In this document: one piece after another, positions 5,525 through 12,715 of the stretch | Numbering within the stretch: position 1 is the first letter of the stretch | Layout: the number at the start of each line of letters is the position of its first letter | Source: an uncultured Streptococcus sp. | GTDB lineage: Bacteria > Bacillota > Bacilli > Lactobacillales > Streptococcaceae | Reading direction: 5' to 3' | NCBI GenBank assembly: GCA_902461025.1 | Contig: CABPWC010000034.1 | Coordinates: 1 to 14,058, forward strand | Length of the DNA: 14,058 bases | Translations under genes and position numbers: made by a program | Notes under the pieces: generated by a model | What the model was told of the DNA's origin: nothing | Database searches by the model: none | The model's input: only the letters and a program-made list of their open reading frames with translations

Positions 5525-6187
5525 ATGATTCACCTTTACTTTTTTCTTGTTGGAGCTATTTTTGCTTCCTTTCTTGGATTGGTCATTGATCGTTTCCCTG
5601 AGCAATCCATTGTTTTCCCTGCTAGTCACTGTGATTCTTGTCAGACTCGCTTGAAATCACTGGATTTGATTCCGATTATTTCTCAAGTGATTAGTAATTT
5701 TCGCTGTCGTTACTGCAAGGTTCGCTATCCTTTCTGGTATGCCCTTTTTGAAATGAGCTTAGGACTGCTCTTTTTAGCTGGGGCTGTTGGATTTTTAACT
5801 TTGGGGCAAGTCATCCTAGTAACTGCCGGCTTAACTTTAGGAATTTATGACCTTCGTCATCAAGAATATCCCTTGCTAGTCTGGCTGACTTTCCACCTAG
5901 TCCTCATGGTATGCTGTGGTTGGAATCTAATCATGGCTTTCTTCCTAGTTCTTGGAATCATTTCCCATGTTATTGATATTCGCATTGGGGCAGGTGATTT
6001 TCTATTTCTGTCTTCTTGTTCCCTAGTTTTTACACTTACAGAAATACTGATTCTCATTCAATTTGCTTCTACAACCGGCATTCTAGCCTTTCTCCTGCCA
6101 AAGAAAAAGGAAAGACTTCCTTTTGTGCCTTTCCTCTTACTTGCTGCTTGCGCGATTATTTTTGGTAAGCTACTGCTTCTCGTATAA
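5525..6187 (+). CDS. cclA: Type IV prepilin peptidase (competence pseudopilin processing)
   Basis: A 220-residue polytopic membrane aspartic protease of the A24 (PilD/ComC) family. It cleaves the leader of ComGC-type pseudopilins, which are needed for the DNA-uptake pilus in competence. After a first membrane helix (1-21) comes the cytosolic zinc loop with two CxxC pairs: C36-C39 (HCDSCQTRL) and C61-C64 (CRYCKVRYP). The two catalytic aspartates are D109 in IYDLRHQEYP and D158 in the GAGD motif (155-158). About seven more hydrophobic helices follow. N-methylation activity is usual for the family but cannot be read here. No Shine-Dalgarno precedes the ATG, and a possible competence box ends 7 nt upstream. 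Its 3' end overlaps the 3' end of trpA by 32 bp in convergent orientation. Confidence 0.93.
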   Translation: MIHLYFFLVGAIFASFLGLVIDRFPEQSIVFPASHCDSCQTRLKSLDLIPIISQVISNFRCRYCKVRYPFWYALFEMSLGLLFLAGAVGFLTLGQVILVTAGLTLGIYDLRHQEYPLLVWLTFHLVLMVCCGWNLIMAFFLVLGIISHVIDIRIGAGDFLFLSSCSLVFTLTEILILIQFASTTGILAFLLPKKKERLPFVPFLLLAACAIIFGKLLLLV

Positions 6188-6938
6188 AGTCAGCGATTTC
6201 TGCTACTTGTCCTTCATGCAGAGCCTTAACAATCTTGGAACCGACGATAACACCGTCTGATACAGCATTGAAGCGTTCTATATCAGCCTGAGTGGATACA
6301 CCAAATCCTGTCAAAACTGGAATGTCTGCCACTTGATGAAGTTGAGACAAGTGCTTGTCCAAGTCATCTCGGTAATTTCCTGATTTCCCTGTTACCCCAT
6401 TGATAGCAACGGCATAGACAAAACCTTCTGCCCCTTCAATGAGTTCTTTTTGACGCTCAATTCCTGTCGTCAAGCTGACAAGTGGAATCAAGGCAATGTC
6501 TGTATCCGCCAAATATGGCTCTACAAAGTTGGCATGTTCATGAGGGAGGTCTGGAATAATCAAGCCCTTAACTGCTGTATCAGCAAGATCTTTAACAAAT
6601 TTCTCCACACCGTACTGAAAGAGGGGGTTAAAGTAGGTCATGATGACAAGCGGAATTTCTGTTTCAATGGTTTTCAAGGTTGCAACCAAAGCCTGGGTAG
6701 AGGTTCCGCGAGTTAGACTGCGCAAGCCGGCTTCTTCGATAACAGGACCATCTGCAACCGGATCCGAGAAAGGAACTCCTACCTCAATGGCAGAAACACC
6801 TAAGTCTTCTAAAAAGTGAATTGTATCACCGAGACCATCCAAACCTTTTTCATGATCTCCAGCCATGATATAGGGAACGAAAATTCCCTTTCCAGTCACT
6901 TTTATAGCATTCAGTTTTTCTGTTAGTGTCTTAGGCAT
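6156..6938 (-). CDS. trpA: Tryptophan synthase alpha subunit
   Basis: A 260-residue TIM barrel that cleaves indole-3-glycerol phosphate to indole and glyceraldehyde 3-phosphate and channels indole to TrpB. The catalytic pair is visible in SAIEVGVPFSDPVADGPVI: Glu52 and Asp63 (the E49/D60 equivalents). The phosphate-binding parts GVTGKSG and GFGVSTQ (barrel strands 6-7) and GSKIVKAL are present. It is the last gene of the trp operon; its ATG at 6938 overlaps the trpB 3' end by 8 nt and has GGGAG upstream. Its own 3' end runs 32 bp into the convergent cclA. I see no clear terminator hairpin after its stop codon, so the operon may end inside antisense cclA sequence. Confidence 0.97.
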   Translation of the reverse strand: MPKTLTEKLNAIKVTGKGIFVPYIMAGDHEKGLDGLGDTIHFLEDLGVSAIEVGVPFSDPVADGPVIEEAGLRSLTRGTSTQALVATLKTIETEIPLVIMTYFNPLFQYGVEKFVKDLADTAVKGLIIPDLPHEHANFVEPYLADTDIALIPLVSLTTGIERQKELIEGAEGFVYAVAINGVTGKSGNYRDDLDKHLSQLHQVADIPVLTGFGVSTQADIERFNAVSDGVIVGSKIVKALHEGQVAEIADFIREAVAYQK

Positions 6939-8154
6939 GAGCTTCTCCCTTCTTTGCTGCGTCTGCTTCCAAGCGGTCTTTGACTTGAACTACATCCTTG
7001 TCCCCGCGACCTGATAGACAGACAATCATAGACTTGTCTGGACCAAGTTCTTTGGCTAATTTCACCGCAAAGGCGATAGCGTGACTAGACTCCAAAGCTG
7101 GGATAATCCCTTCCACACGAGACAAGAGTTGAAATCCTTCCAATGCTTCCTCATCTGTCACAGGCACATAAGTCGCACGCTTGATATCGTGGTAATGAGA
7201 ATGTTCTGGACCGATACCTGGGTAGTCCAAACCTGCTGAGATAGAGAAGGCTTCTAAGATTTGTCCATGGGCATCTTGGAGCACATCCATGAGCGAACCG
7301 TGGAGAACACCTGGTCTACCCTTGGTCAAGGTAGCTGCGTGATGCTCTGTATCCACACCAAGTCCTGCCGCTTCAGCTCCATACATAGCTACAGATTCAT
7401 CTTCCACAAATGGATGGAAGAGACCGATAGCATTAGAACCTCCACCAACACAAGCTACTAGGGCATCTGGCAAATCTTGACCTGTCAAGTCACGGTACTG
7501 TTGTTTAGCCTCTCGACCGATGACACTTTGGAAATCACGCACAATTTCTGGAAAAGGATGAGGCCCCAAGGCAGAACCAAGGATATAGTGGGTATCATCG
7601 ATGTTGGCTACCCATGAACGAAGGGCTGCATTGACCGCGTCTTTGAGCACGCGCGAACCATCTGTTACAGCTTCCACCTTGGCTCCCAAAAGTTCCATTC
7701 GGAAGACATTGAGGGCTTGGCGTTTAACATCTTCCTCACCCATATAGATAGTACATTCCATGTTGAAAAGGGCTGCAGCAGTTGCAGTTGCTACACCGTG
7801 CTGACCGGCACCAGTTTCAGCGATAATTTTCTTTTTGCCCATGCGTTTAGCGAGAAGAACTTGTCCCAAGGCATTGTTAATCTTGTGGGCACCTGTATGG
7901 TTGAGGTCTTCACGTTTGAGGTAAATCTTGGCTCCTCCAATATGCTGGGTCAAGTTTTTTGCGTAGTAAAGAGGAGTTTCGCGACCTACATACTGGCGCA
8001 AAAGTTGGTTTAACTCCTCTTGGAAACTTGGATCTGCCTGACTTTCACGATAAGCCTCTTCCAACTCCAAGACTGCTGTCATCAATGTTTCTGGGACAAA
8101 ACGTCCACCGAATTTCCCGTAAAATCCATCCTTATTTGGTTCTTGATATGCCAT
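6931..8154 (-). CDS. trpB: Tryptophan synthase beta subunit (operon copy, partner of TrpA)
   Basis: A 407-residue PLP enzyme condensing indole with serine to give tryptophan. The PLP lysine is K91 in LNHTGAHKINNALGQ, the catalytic Glu is E113 in IAETGAGQHG, the phosphate loop is CVGGGSNAIG, and the C-terminal LSGRGDKD carries the pyridine-nitrogen Ser. In the COMM helix it keeps K171, N175 and R179 (K167, N171 and R175 in Salmonella), residues near the alpha-subunit interface. The C-terminal tail (RLEADAAKKGEAHA) is somewhat longer than in the second copy at 12716-13894. The ATG at 8154 has GAGAGG upstream and overlaps trpF by 23 nt; trpA overlaps its 3' end. It is normal in length and complete. 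Confidence 0.97.
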   Translation of the reverse strand: MAYQEPNKDGFYGKFGGRFVPETLMTAVLELEEAYRESQADPSFQEELNQLLRQYVGRETPLYYAKNLTQHIGGAKIYLKREDLNHTGAHKINNALGQVLLAKRMGKKKIIAETGAGQHGVATATAAALFNMECTIYMGEEDVKRQALNVFRMELLGAKVEAVTDGSRVLKDAVNAALRSWVANIDDTHYILGSALGPHPFPEIVRDFQSVIGREAKQQYRDLTGQDLPDALVACVGGGSNAIGLFHPFVEDESVAMYGAEAAGLGVDTEHHAATLTKGRPGVLHGSLMDVLQDAHGQILEAFSISAGLDYPGIGPEHSHYHDIKRATYVPVTDEEALEGFQLLSRVEGIIPALESSHAIAFAVKLAKELGPDKSMIVCLSGRGDKDVVQVKDRLEADAAKKGEAHA

Positions 8155-8731
8155 TCTTTACCCTCTCTATAAATCTTCTAATCTTTTCATGATCTTTTTG
8201 TCCGTCTATTTCTACTCCACTTGATACATCTACTGCAAAGGGAGTAAAGTGTTGAATTGCTTCTGCCACATTATTCTCATTGAGCCCACCTGCGATGAAG
8301 AAGGGCTGTGCTAGTCCTGTCGTATCCAATTTCCCCCAGTCAAATGTTTGACCGCTCCCTGCTACAGGAGCATCAAAGAGGAGATAGTCTGCCTGAGAAT
8401 TGGGTACATGACCCTCTCCATCGACCTGAACAGCCTGAATGCTGGCACAAGGCAAATCCTCAAACAAATCATCCGCCACCTGTCCGTGAACCTGCACCAA
8501 GTCCAAACCAACTTTGTCTACCGCTTCTAACAGTTCTGCCCGACTGGGTGAAACAAATACCCCAACCTTTCGAACATGGCTAGGAATAAACTTAGCCAGC
8601 TCTGTAGCTTGTTCTACGGTCACCTGTCTTTTGCTAGGTGCAAAGACAAAACCGATATAATCTGCTCCAGCCGACACAGCTATTTTTACCGCTTCTTTGG
8701 TCGATAGTCCACAAATCTTAACCTTTGTCAA
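8132..8731 (-). CDS. trpF: Phosphoribosylanthranilate isomerase
   Basis: A 199-residue TIM-barrel enzyme carrying out the Amadori rearrangement of phosphoribosylanthranilate to CdRP. The general base Cys7 lies in VKICGLST and the general acid Asp120 in YLLFDAPVAGSGQTFDW. AGGLNENNV is the conserved phosphate-binding strand 7, and VDVSSGVE is strand 8. The start is TTG at 8731, preceded by AAGGAG with about 7 nt spacing. It overlaps the trpC 3' end by 14 nt, and no ATG gives the full N-terminal strand, so TTG is very probably right. The 3' end overlaps the trpB start by 23 nt. Confidence 0.95.
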   Translation of the reverse strand: MTKVKICGLSTKEAVKIAVSAGADYIGFVFAPSKRQVTVEQATELAKFIPSHVRKVGVFVSPSRAELLEAVDKVGLDLVQVHGQVADDLFEDLPCASIQAVQVDGEGHVPNSQADYLLFDAPVAGSGQTFDWGKLDTTGLAQPFFIAGGLNENNVAEAIQHFTPFAVDVSSGVEIDGQKDHEKIRRFIERVKNGISRTK

Positions 8732-9485
8732 TCTGCAACTCCTTGATTCTCTGGGCTACATCTTCTGCTTGCATGAGGGCTGTTCCTACTAAAATTCCGT
8801 TAAAGTAGGGTGCAACACGTTTCGCATCCTGTCCTGTAAAAATGGCAGATTCGGAAATGTACAAGCAATCGTCCTTGAAGTATTTGGCCAAGTCCACGCT
8901 AGTCTGCAAGTCGACTTCAAAGGTGGTCAAGTTGCGGTTATTAACACCGATAATTTGAGCTCTAAGGCGATGAGCCACTTCTAGTTCAGCTAGATTGTGG
9001 GTCTCCACCAACACTTCTAAGCCAAGCTCTGTCGCGTAGTCGTAAAGTTCCTTGAGACGTTCTTCAGATAAGGCCGCTACGATGAGCAAGATAACTGTTG
9101 CACCTGTATTGCGAGCACGAATGATTTGCTTTTCATCGATGATAAAGTCCTTATTCAGCGTTGGAATCTGTACCTGACTAGATATTTCACGAAGGTAATC
9201 CAAATGACCTTTAAAGAAAACTTCATCTGTCAGAACAGAAATCATAACTGCTCCGTTATCCTCGTAGGTCTGGGCCTGTTGTACGATATCCACATCAAGG
9301 TTGATATCACCCAGACTTGGGCTTGCCTTTTTGACCTCAGCAATGATTTGCAAACGGTCTTGGTGGTTTTTTAAATATTCAGCCAAGCGATAAGTTGCAC
9401 GCAAGGGCTGAATCTCCTCTTGCTCCATCTTTTCAACTTCACGCGCCTTCTGCTCCAAGATACGTTTCAAAAATTCCTGACTCAT
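8718..9485 (-). CDS. trpC: Indole-3-glycerol phosphate synthase
   Basis: A 255-residue TIM barrel closing the indole ring from CdRP. Conserved parts are IIAEVKKASPSLGDI (47-61), with Glu50 and Lys52/53 in the active site, TLNKDFIID (109-117) with catalytic Lys112, EVLVETHN (157-164) with Glu161, and IGVNNRNLTTF before the phosphate-binding end SESAIF. It is monofunctional, with trpF as a separate gene, unlike the fused TrpCF of enterics. Its ATG overlaps the trpD stop as ATGA and its 3' end overlaps trpF by 14 nt. Confidence 0.96.
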   Translation of the reverse strand: MSQEFLKRILEQKAREVEKMEQEEIQPLRATYRLAEYLKNHQDRLQIIAEVKKASPSLGDINLDVDIVQQAQTYEDNGAVMISVLTDEVFFKGHLDYLREISSQVQIPTLNKDFIIDEKQIIRARNTGATVILLIVAALSEERLKELYDYATELGLEVLVETHNLAELEVAHRLRAQIIGVNNRNLTTFEVDLQTSVDLAKYFKDDCLYISESAIFTGQDAKRVAPYFNGILVGTALMQAEDVAQRIKELQIDKG

Positions 9486-10486
9486 CTTTGGTACTCCTGT
9501 AATAGTCTGAGTTTTTCAAGGGCCTTACCACTGGCAATCACTTGTCGCGCCATTTCAACTCCGTCCTTGATACTATCTACCTTTCCATTGGCATAAAAAC
9601 CAAGACCTGCATTTAAGACTGTTGTTTCTAAGAAAGGACTTGGTTCGTTATTCAGAACACTGACAAGGATTGCTGCATTCTCATGAGCATTTCCCCCACG
9701 AATGTCCTCAATAGCGATGCGTTCCATACCCAAATCTTCTGGAGTAAAGGTTGATAAAATGATTTCTCCATCTTCAAGGAGGGCGATGCTAGTAGTTCCA
9801 TTCAAACCAGCCTCATCCAATCCTTCTGGACCAGCAACTACGATGGCACGTTTGCGACCCATATTTTTCAAAACCTGAGCAGTACTTTCCAGAAGTTCTG
9901 GGCGACTGATTCCTAGAAGCTGTGTTTCCAAAACCATTGGGTGAATGAGGGGACCTGTCAAATTCATGATGGTAGGAATCCCCAACTCCAAACGTGCTGG
10001 CATGATGTATTTCATAGCTGGATGCATGTTTTTTGCAAAGAGAAAGACAATTCCAGTTTTATCAAATACCTTACCCAGTTGTGATGGTTTGAGATCAATA
10101 TTGATTCCCAAAGCTTGCAAGACATCTGCCGAACCAGATTTTGAGGAGATGGAGCGATTTCCATGTTTGGCCATGTGGATGCCACCACCTGCCAAGACAA
10201 AGGCTGCAGTTGTTGAGATGTTAAAGCTAAATGACTTATCTCCACCTGTACCGCAGTTATCCATAGCATCTTGAATGTTGGTTGGAATGTGTTGAGCATG
10301 TCCTCTCATAACTTGGGCGAGGGCTGTTCTTTCCTCAGGTGTTTCTCCCTTCATCTTGAGGGCTAAAAGGAGTGAAGCGATTTGTGCTTCTGTCACTCGC
10401 CCTGTTACGATGCGTTCGATCACATCTGTCATTTCAACACTTGATAAATCTTCAAAGTTCGCTAATTTTTCAATAATTTCTTTCAT
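9482..10486 (-). CDS. trpD: Anthranilate phosphoribosyltransferase
   Basis: A 334-residue enzyme joining anthranilate to PRPP. The PRPP-binding Gly-rich motif DNCGTGGDKSFSFNISTTAA (77-96) and the anthranilate-site motif MAKHGNRSISSKSGSADVL (105-123) are both intact. MNLTGPLIHP and VAGPEGLDEA follow as usual in the family. It is a separate protein, not fused to the TrpG glutaminase. The ATG at 10486 has GAGGAA upstream and lies 10 nt after the trpG stop; its own stop overlaps the trpC start. Confidence 0.97.
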   Translation of the reverse strand: MKEIIEKLANFEDLSSVEMTDVIERIVTGRVTEAQIASLLLALKMKGETPEERTALAQVMRGHAQHIPTNIQDAMDNCGTGGDKSFSFNISTTAAFVLAGGGIHMAKHGNRSISSKSGSADVLQALGINIDLKPSQLGKVFDKTGIVFLFAKNMHPAMKYIMPARLELGIPTIMNLTGPLIHPMVLETQLLGISRPELLESTAQVLKNMGRKRAIVVAGPEGLDEAGLNGTTSIALLEDGEIILSTFTPEDLGMERIAIEDIRGGNAHENAAILVSVLNNEPSPFLETTVLNAGLGFYANGKVDSIKDGVEMARQVIASGKALEKLRLLQEYQR

Positions 10487-10496
10487 TTTGTGTTCC

Positions 10497-11063
10497 TCAC
10501 TTTACAACTTTCTCGATAAAATTCTGAATAGAAGATAGGCCATCTGGCGTTCCAATACTTTCTGGATGATACTGCAAGCCATAAATCGGCAAGGTTTTGT
10601 GTTGAATCCCCATAATAGCTTGGTCATCTGTCGAACGAGCTGTCACTTCAAACTCTTCTGGCATCTCTTCAATTAAAATACTGTGGTAACGCATGACTGG
10701 ACGATTATCCTCGATTCCTTGATAGAGAACGGAAGGAGTCTCAAATTGAATCTGACTCTGCTTGCCATGCATGACTTTTGGAGCCAAGCCCAACTTGCCA
10801 CCAAAGACTTCTGCGATGGCCTGGTGCCCCAAACAAATCCCTAGAATCGGTTTCTTACCTGCAAAATCACGAATCATTTCTTCCATTTTCCCAGCATCAG
10901 CTGGCCAACCTGGACCAGGAGAAAAGACCAGCCCATCTGCCTTTGTAGCTTCTTCATAAAGGTTTGGATCATCATTTCTCAAAACCTGAACTTCTGCGAA
11001 ATTCCCGATGTATTGGGCTAGGTTATAGGTAAATGAATCATAATTATCAATCAATAAAATCAT
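10497..11063 (-). CDS. trpG: Anthranilate synthase glutaminase component
   Basis: A 188-residue class I glutamine amidotransferase supplying ammonia to TrpE. The catalytic Cys77 sits in the nucleophile elbow GICLGHQAIAE, and His166 and Glu168 in LQYHPESIGT complete the triad; FSPGPGWPADAG (48-59) forms the oxyanion region. The same subunit type can serve PabB for folate (a dual-use glutaminase); I see no pab gene here, so amphibolic use remains open. The ATG overlaps the trpE stop as ATGA, favouring 1:1 coupled translation. Confidence 0.96.
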   Translation of the reverse strand: MILLIDNYDSFTYNLAQYIGNFAEVQVLRNDDPNLYEEATKADGLVFSPGPGWPADAGKMEEMIRDFAGKKPILGICLGHQAIAEVFGGKLGLAPKVMHGKQSQIQFETPSVLYQGIEDNRPVMRYHSILIEEMPEEFEVTARSTDDQAIMGIQHKTLPIYGLQYHPESIGTPDGLSSIQNFIEKVVK

Positions 11064-12421
11064 GGTCTTAGTTCTCCCATTCTAGTCATAGATTTAGCTT
11101 TATTAATCGTTTCTTGGTATTCGTTTTGAGCGATAGAATCATAAACAATTCCTGCTCCAGCCTGCACATAGGCTGTTTTATTTTTTAGAATCATGGTTCG
11201 AATTGCAATAGCGAAATCCATGTCTCCAGTTGCTGATAGGTAACCGATAGCTCCTGCATAAATACCACGCTTCTCTGTTTCCAATTCATAGATGCGTTTC
11301 ATAGCCCGAATCTTTGGTGCCCCTGATACTGTTCCTGCCGGAAGAGTCGCCTTCAAGGCATCCATGGCAGTCAGTTCTAGAAGCAAACGTCCTTTAACCA
11401 CGCTGGTCAAATGCATGACATAACGGAAAAGTTCCACTTCCATATACTTGGTTACTTGGACACTTGCTGTCTCAGCAATTCTACCGATATCATTGCGTCC
11501 TAGGTCCACTAGCATTCGGTGTTCTGCCGTCTCCTTTTCATCAGAAAGTAGATCACTAGCTAATGCTGCATCTTCCTCGTCATTGGAACCTCTAGGTCGC
11601 GTACCTGCAATCGGATTTGTTGTTACAATGCCGTTTTTTACGGAAACCAAACTCTCAGGACTGGCACCGATGATTTGATAATCTCCAAAGTCATAAAAGT
11701 ATAGGTAATTTGATGGATTTGTCACTCGAAGATTTCTGTAGAAGTCAAAAGGATTTCCAGTTACCTCTGCGGAGAAGCGCTGGCTGAGTACACATTGGAA
11801 CATATCACCGTTGCGAATCAAGTCGCGAGCTGTTTCTACCATTTCTTCAAATTTCTGAGGTGCAATATGTGGTCTAAACTGAAGTGGAGAAACGTCCAAA
11901 TCTTCAAATTCATTTGGAGCAGGGATTTTCAACTCCTCTAAAACCTGATCCAAAGCCGCTTCTAGTTCTTCATTGCTTCGATCACTGTAAAGAGCATCCT
12001 CGATGATATGAATTTTTTCTTTCTTATGGTCAAAAACTATGTAACTTTCATAGACGAAGAAATGCATATCTGGCGTCCCAATCGTATCCTCAGGAAGCTG
12101 GCCAATTTCTTCATAAAGAGAAATCATGTCGTAACCAACAAAGCCAATCGCTCCACCGCCAAAGGGTAGGTCGGAATGGTGATGGCTTTTATGAGTCACT
12201 TCATAAAGGAAATCCAAGGGATCACGATCAATGACTTGCCCATTTTGATATAGGACTCCATTCTCAAACTTAATCTCAAAAACTGGATTATAAGCCAAAA
12301 TAGAAAATCGAGCATTTTCCTTTTCTCTTGGGATACTTTCAAGTATAACCTTGTGTTGTCCCTTTAAGCGCATATACGCCAAGATTGGTGATAAAACATC
12401 TCCATGAATGATTCGTTCCAT
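11060..12421 (-). CDS. trpE: Anthranilate synthase component I
   Basis: A 453-residue chorismate-utilising enzyme making anthranilate with ammonia from TrpG; it is the first committed step of the pathway. The N-terminal part carries KVILESIPREKENARFSILA (24-43), in which LES at 27-29 corresponds to the tryptophan feedback-inhibition motif (LLES), so allosteric control is probably kept. The C-terminal chorismate-binding domain shows QCVLSQRFS, IGASPESLVS, TTNPIAGTRPRG, LVDLGRNDIGR and AGTVSGAPKIRAM. AAAGGGA precedes the ATG at 12421. The gene is led by a T-box riboswitch and is first in the run trpEGDCFBA. Confidence 0.97.
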   Translation of the reverse strand: MERIIHGDVLSPILAYMRLKGQHKVILESIPREKENARFSILAYNPVFEIKFENGVLYQNGQVIDRDPLDFLYEVTHKSHHHSDLPFGGGAIGFVGYDMISLYEEIGQLPEDTIGTPDMHFFVYESYIVFDHKKEKIHIIEDALYSDRSNEELEAALDQVLEELKIPAPNEFEDLDVSPLQFRPHIAPQKFEEMVETARDLIRNGDMFQCVLSQRFSAEVTGNPFDFYRNLRVTNPSNYLYFYDFGDYQIIGASPESLVSVKNGIVTTNPIAGTRPRGSNDEEDAALASDLLSDEKETAEHRMLVDLGRNDIGRIAETASVQVTKYMEVELFRYVMHLTSVVKGRLLLELTAMDALKATLPAGTVSGAPKIRAMKRIYELETEKRGIYAGAIGYLSATGDMDFAIAIRTMILKNKTAYVQAGAGIVYDSIAQNEYQETINKAKSMTRMGELRP

Positions 12422-12466
12422 TGTAATTTCCCTTTCAGTTCTTCATAAATCCTGTGGTGATTCTAC

Positions 12467-12502
12467 AAAAAAATCCCCACGCAAAACAACTTGCGTGAGG
12501 AC
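12467..12502 (-). terminator. T-box-controlled attenuator terminator before trpE
   Basis: On the minus strand TCCTCACGCAA, loop GTTGT, TTTGCGTGGGGA, followed by seven T residues: a GC-rich intrinsic terminator whose 5' arm competes with the T-box antiterminator. Confidence 0.88.
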
Positions 12503-12713
12503 GAAATTCGCGGTGCCACCTCAATTATAGGATTTCTCCTATCTCTCATTCCTGTCTCAGATAGCTCCTGTAACAGGTTGTGCGATAAAGGGCACTCCCT
12601 TGAGAATTATGTTTTCTTCTCTCATTTCAGATGGACCCAACCTTACAGCTTTCTCTGCTTGTTTTCAGCAACCACAAGCTCTCTGTGAGAGAAATCTCTG
12701 TATCTTTTCCATC
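12467..12713 (-). promoter_or_regulatory. T-box riboswitch controlling trpEGDCFBA, probable tRNA-Trp specifier
   Basis: The leader begins 3 nt after the stop of the upstream trpB copy and ends about 45 nt before trpE. The conserved T-box sequence AGGTGGCACCGCG is at 12521-12509. Its antiterminator arms are AGGAGAAAT (12540-12532) and ATTTCGTCCT, the latter overlapping the terminator stem. A Stem I base is formed by GATGGA (12713-12708) and TCCATC (12635-12630). Directly 5' of the second arm is a UGG (12639-12637) in GGTTGGGTCC, a plausible Trp specifier. The variable bulge base is C, which pairs with discriminator G73 of bacterial tRNA-Trp. Uncharged tRNA-Trp should open expression. Specifier placement is by eye. 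Confidence 0.88.
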
Positions 12714-12715
12714 TT

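Noticed and set aside
9945..10274. 109-codon plus-strand open frame opposite trpD
   Set aside because: The composition is that of a reverse complement of conserved TrpD motifs and there is no Shine-Dalgarno.
10012..10299. 95-codon minus-strand open frame inside trpD
   Set aside because: It is a frame shadow of trpD, whose own frame carries all family motifs across this stretch.
12491..12688. 65-codon plus-strand open frame across the trpE leader
   Set aside because: It is antisense to the T-box riboswitch, with no ribosome site and no family resemblance.
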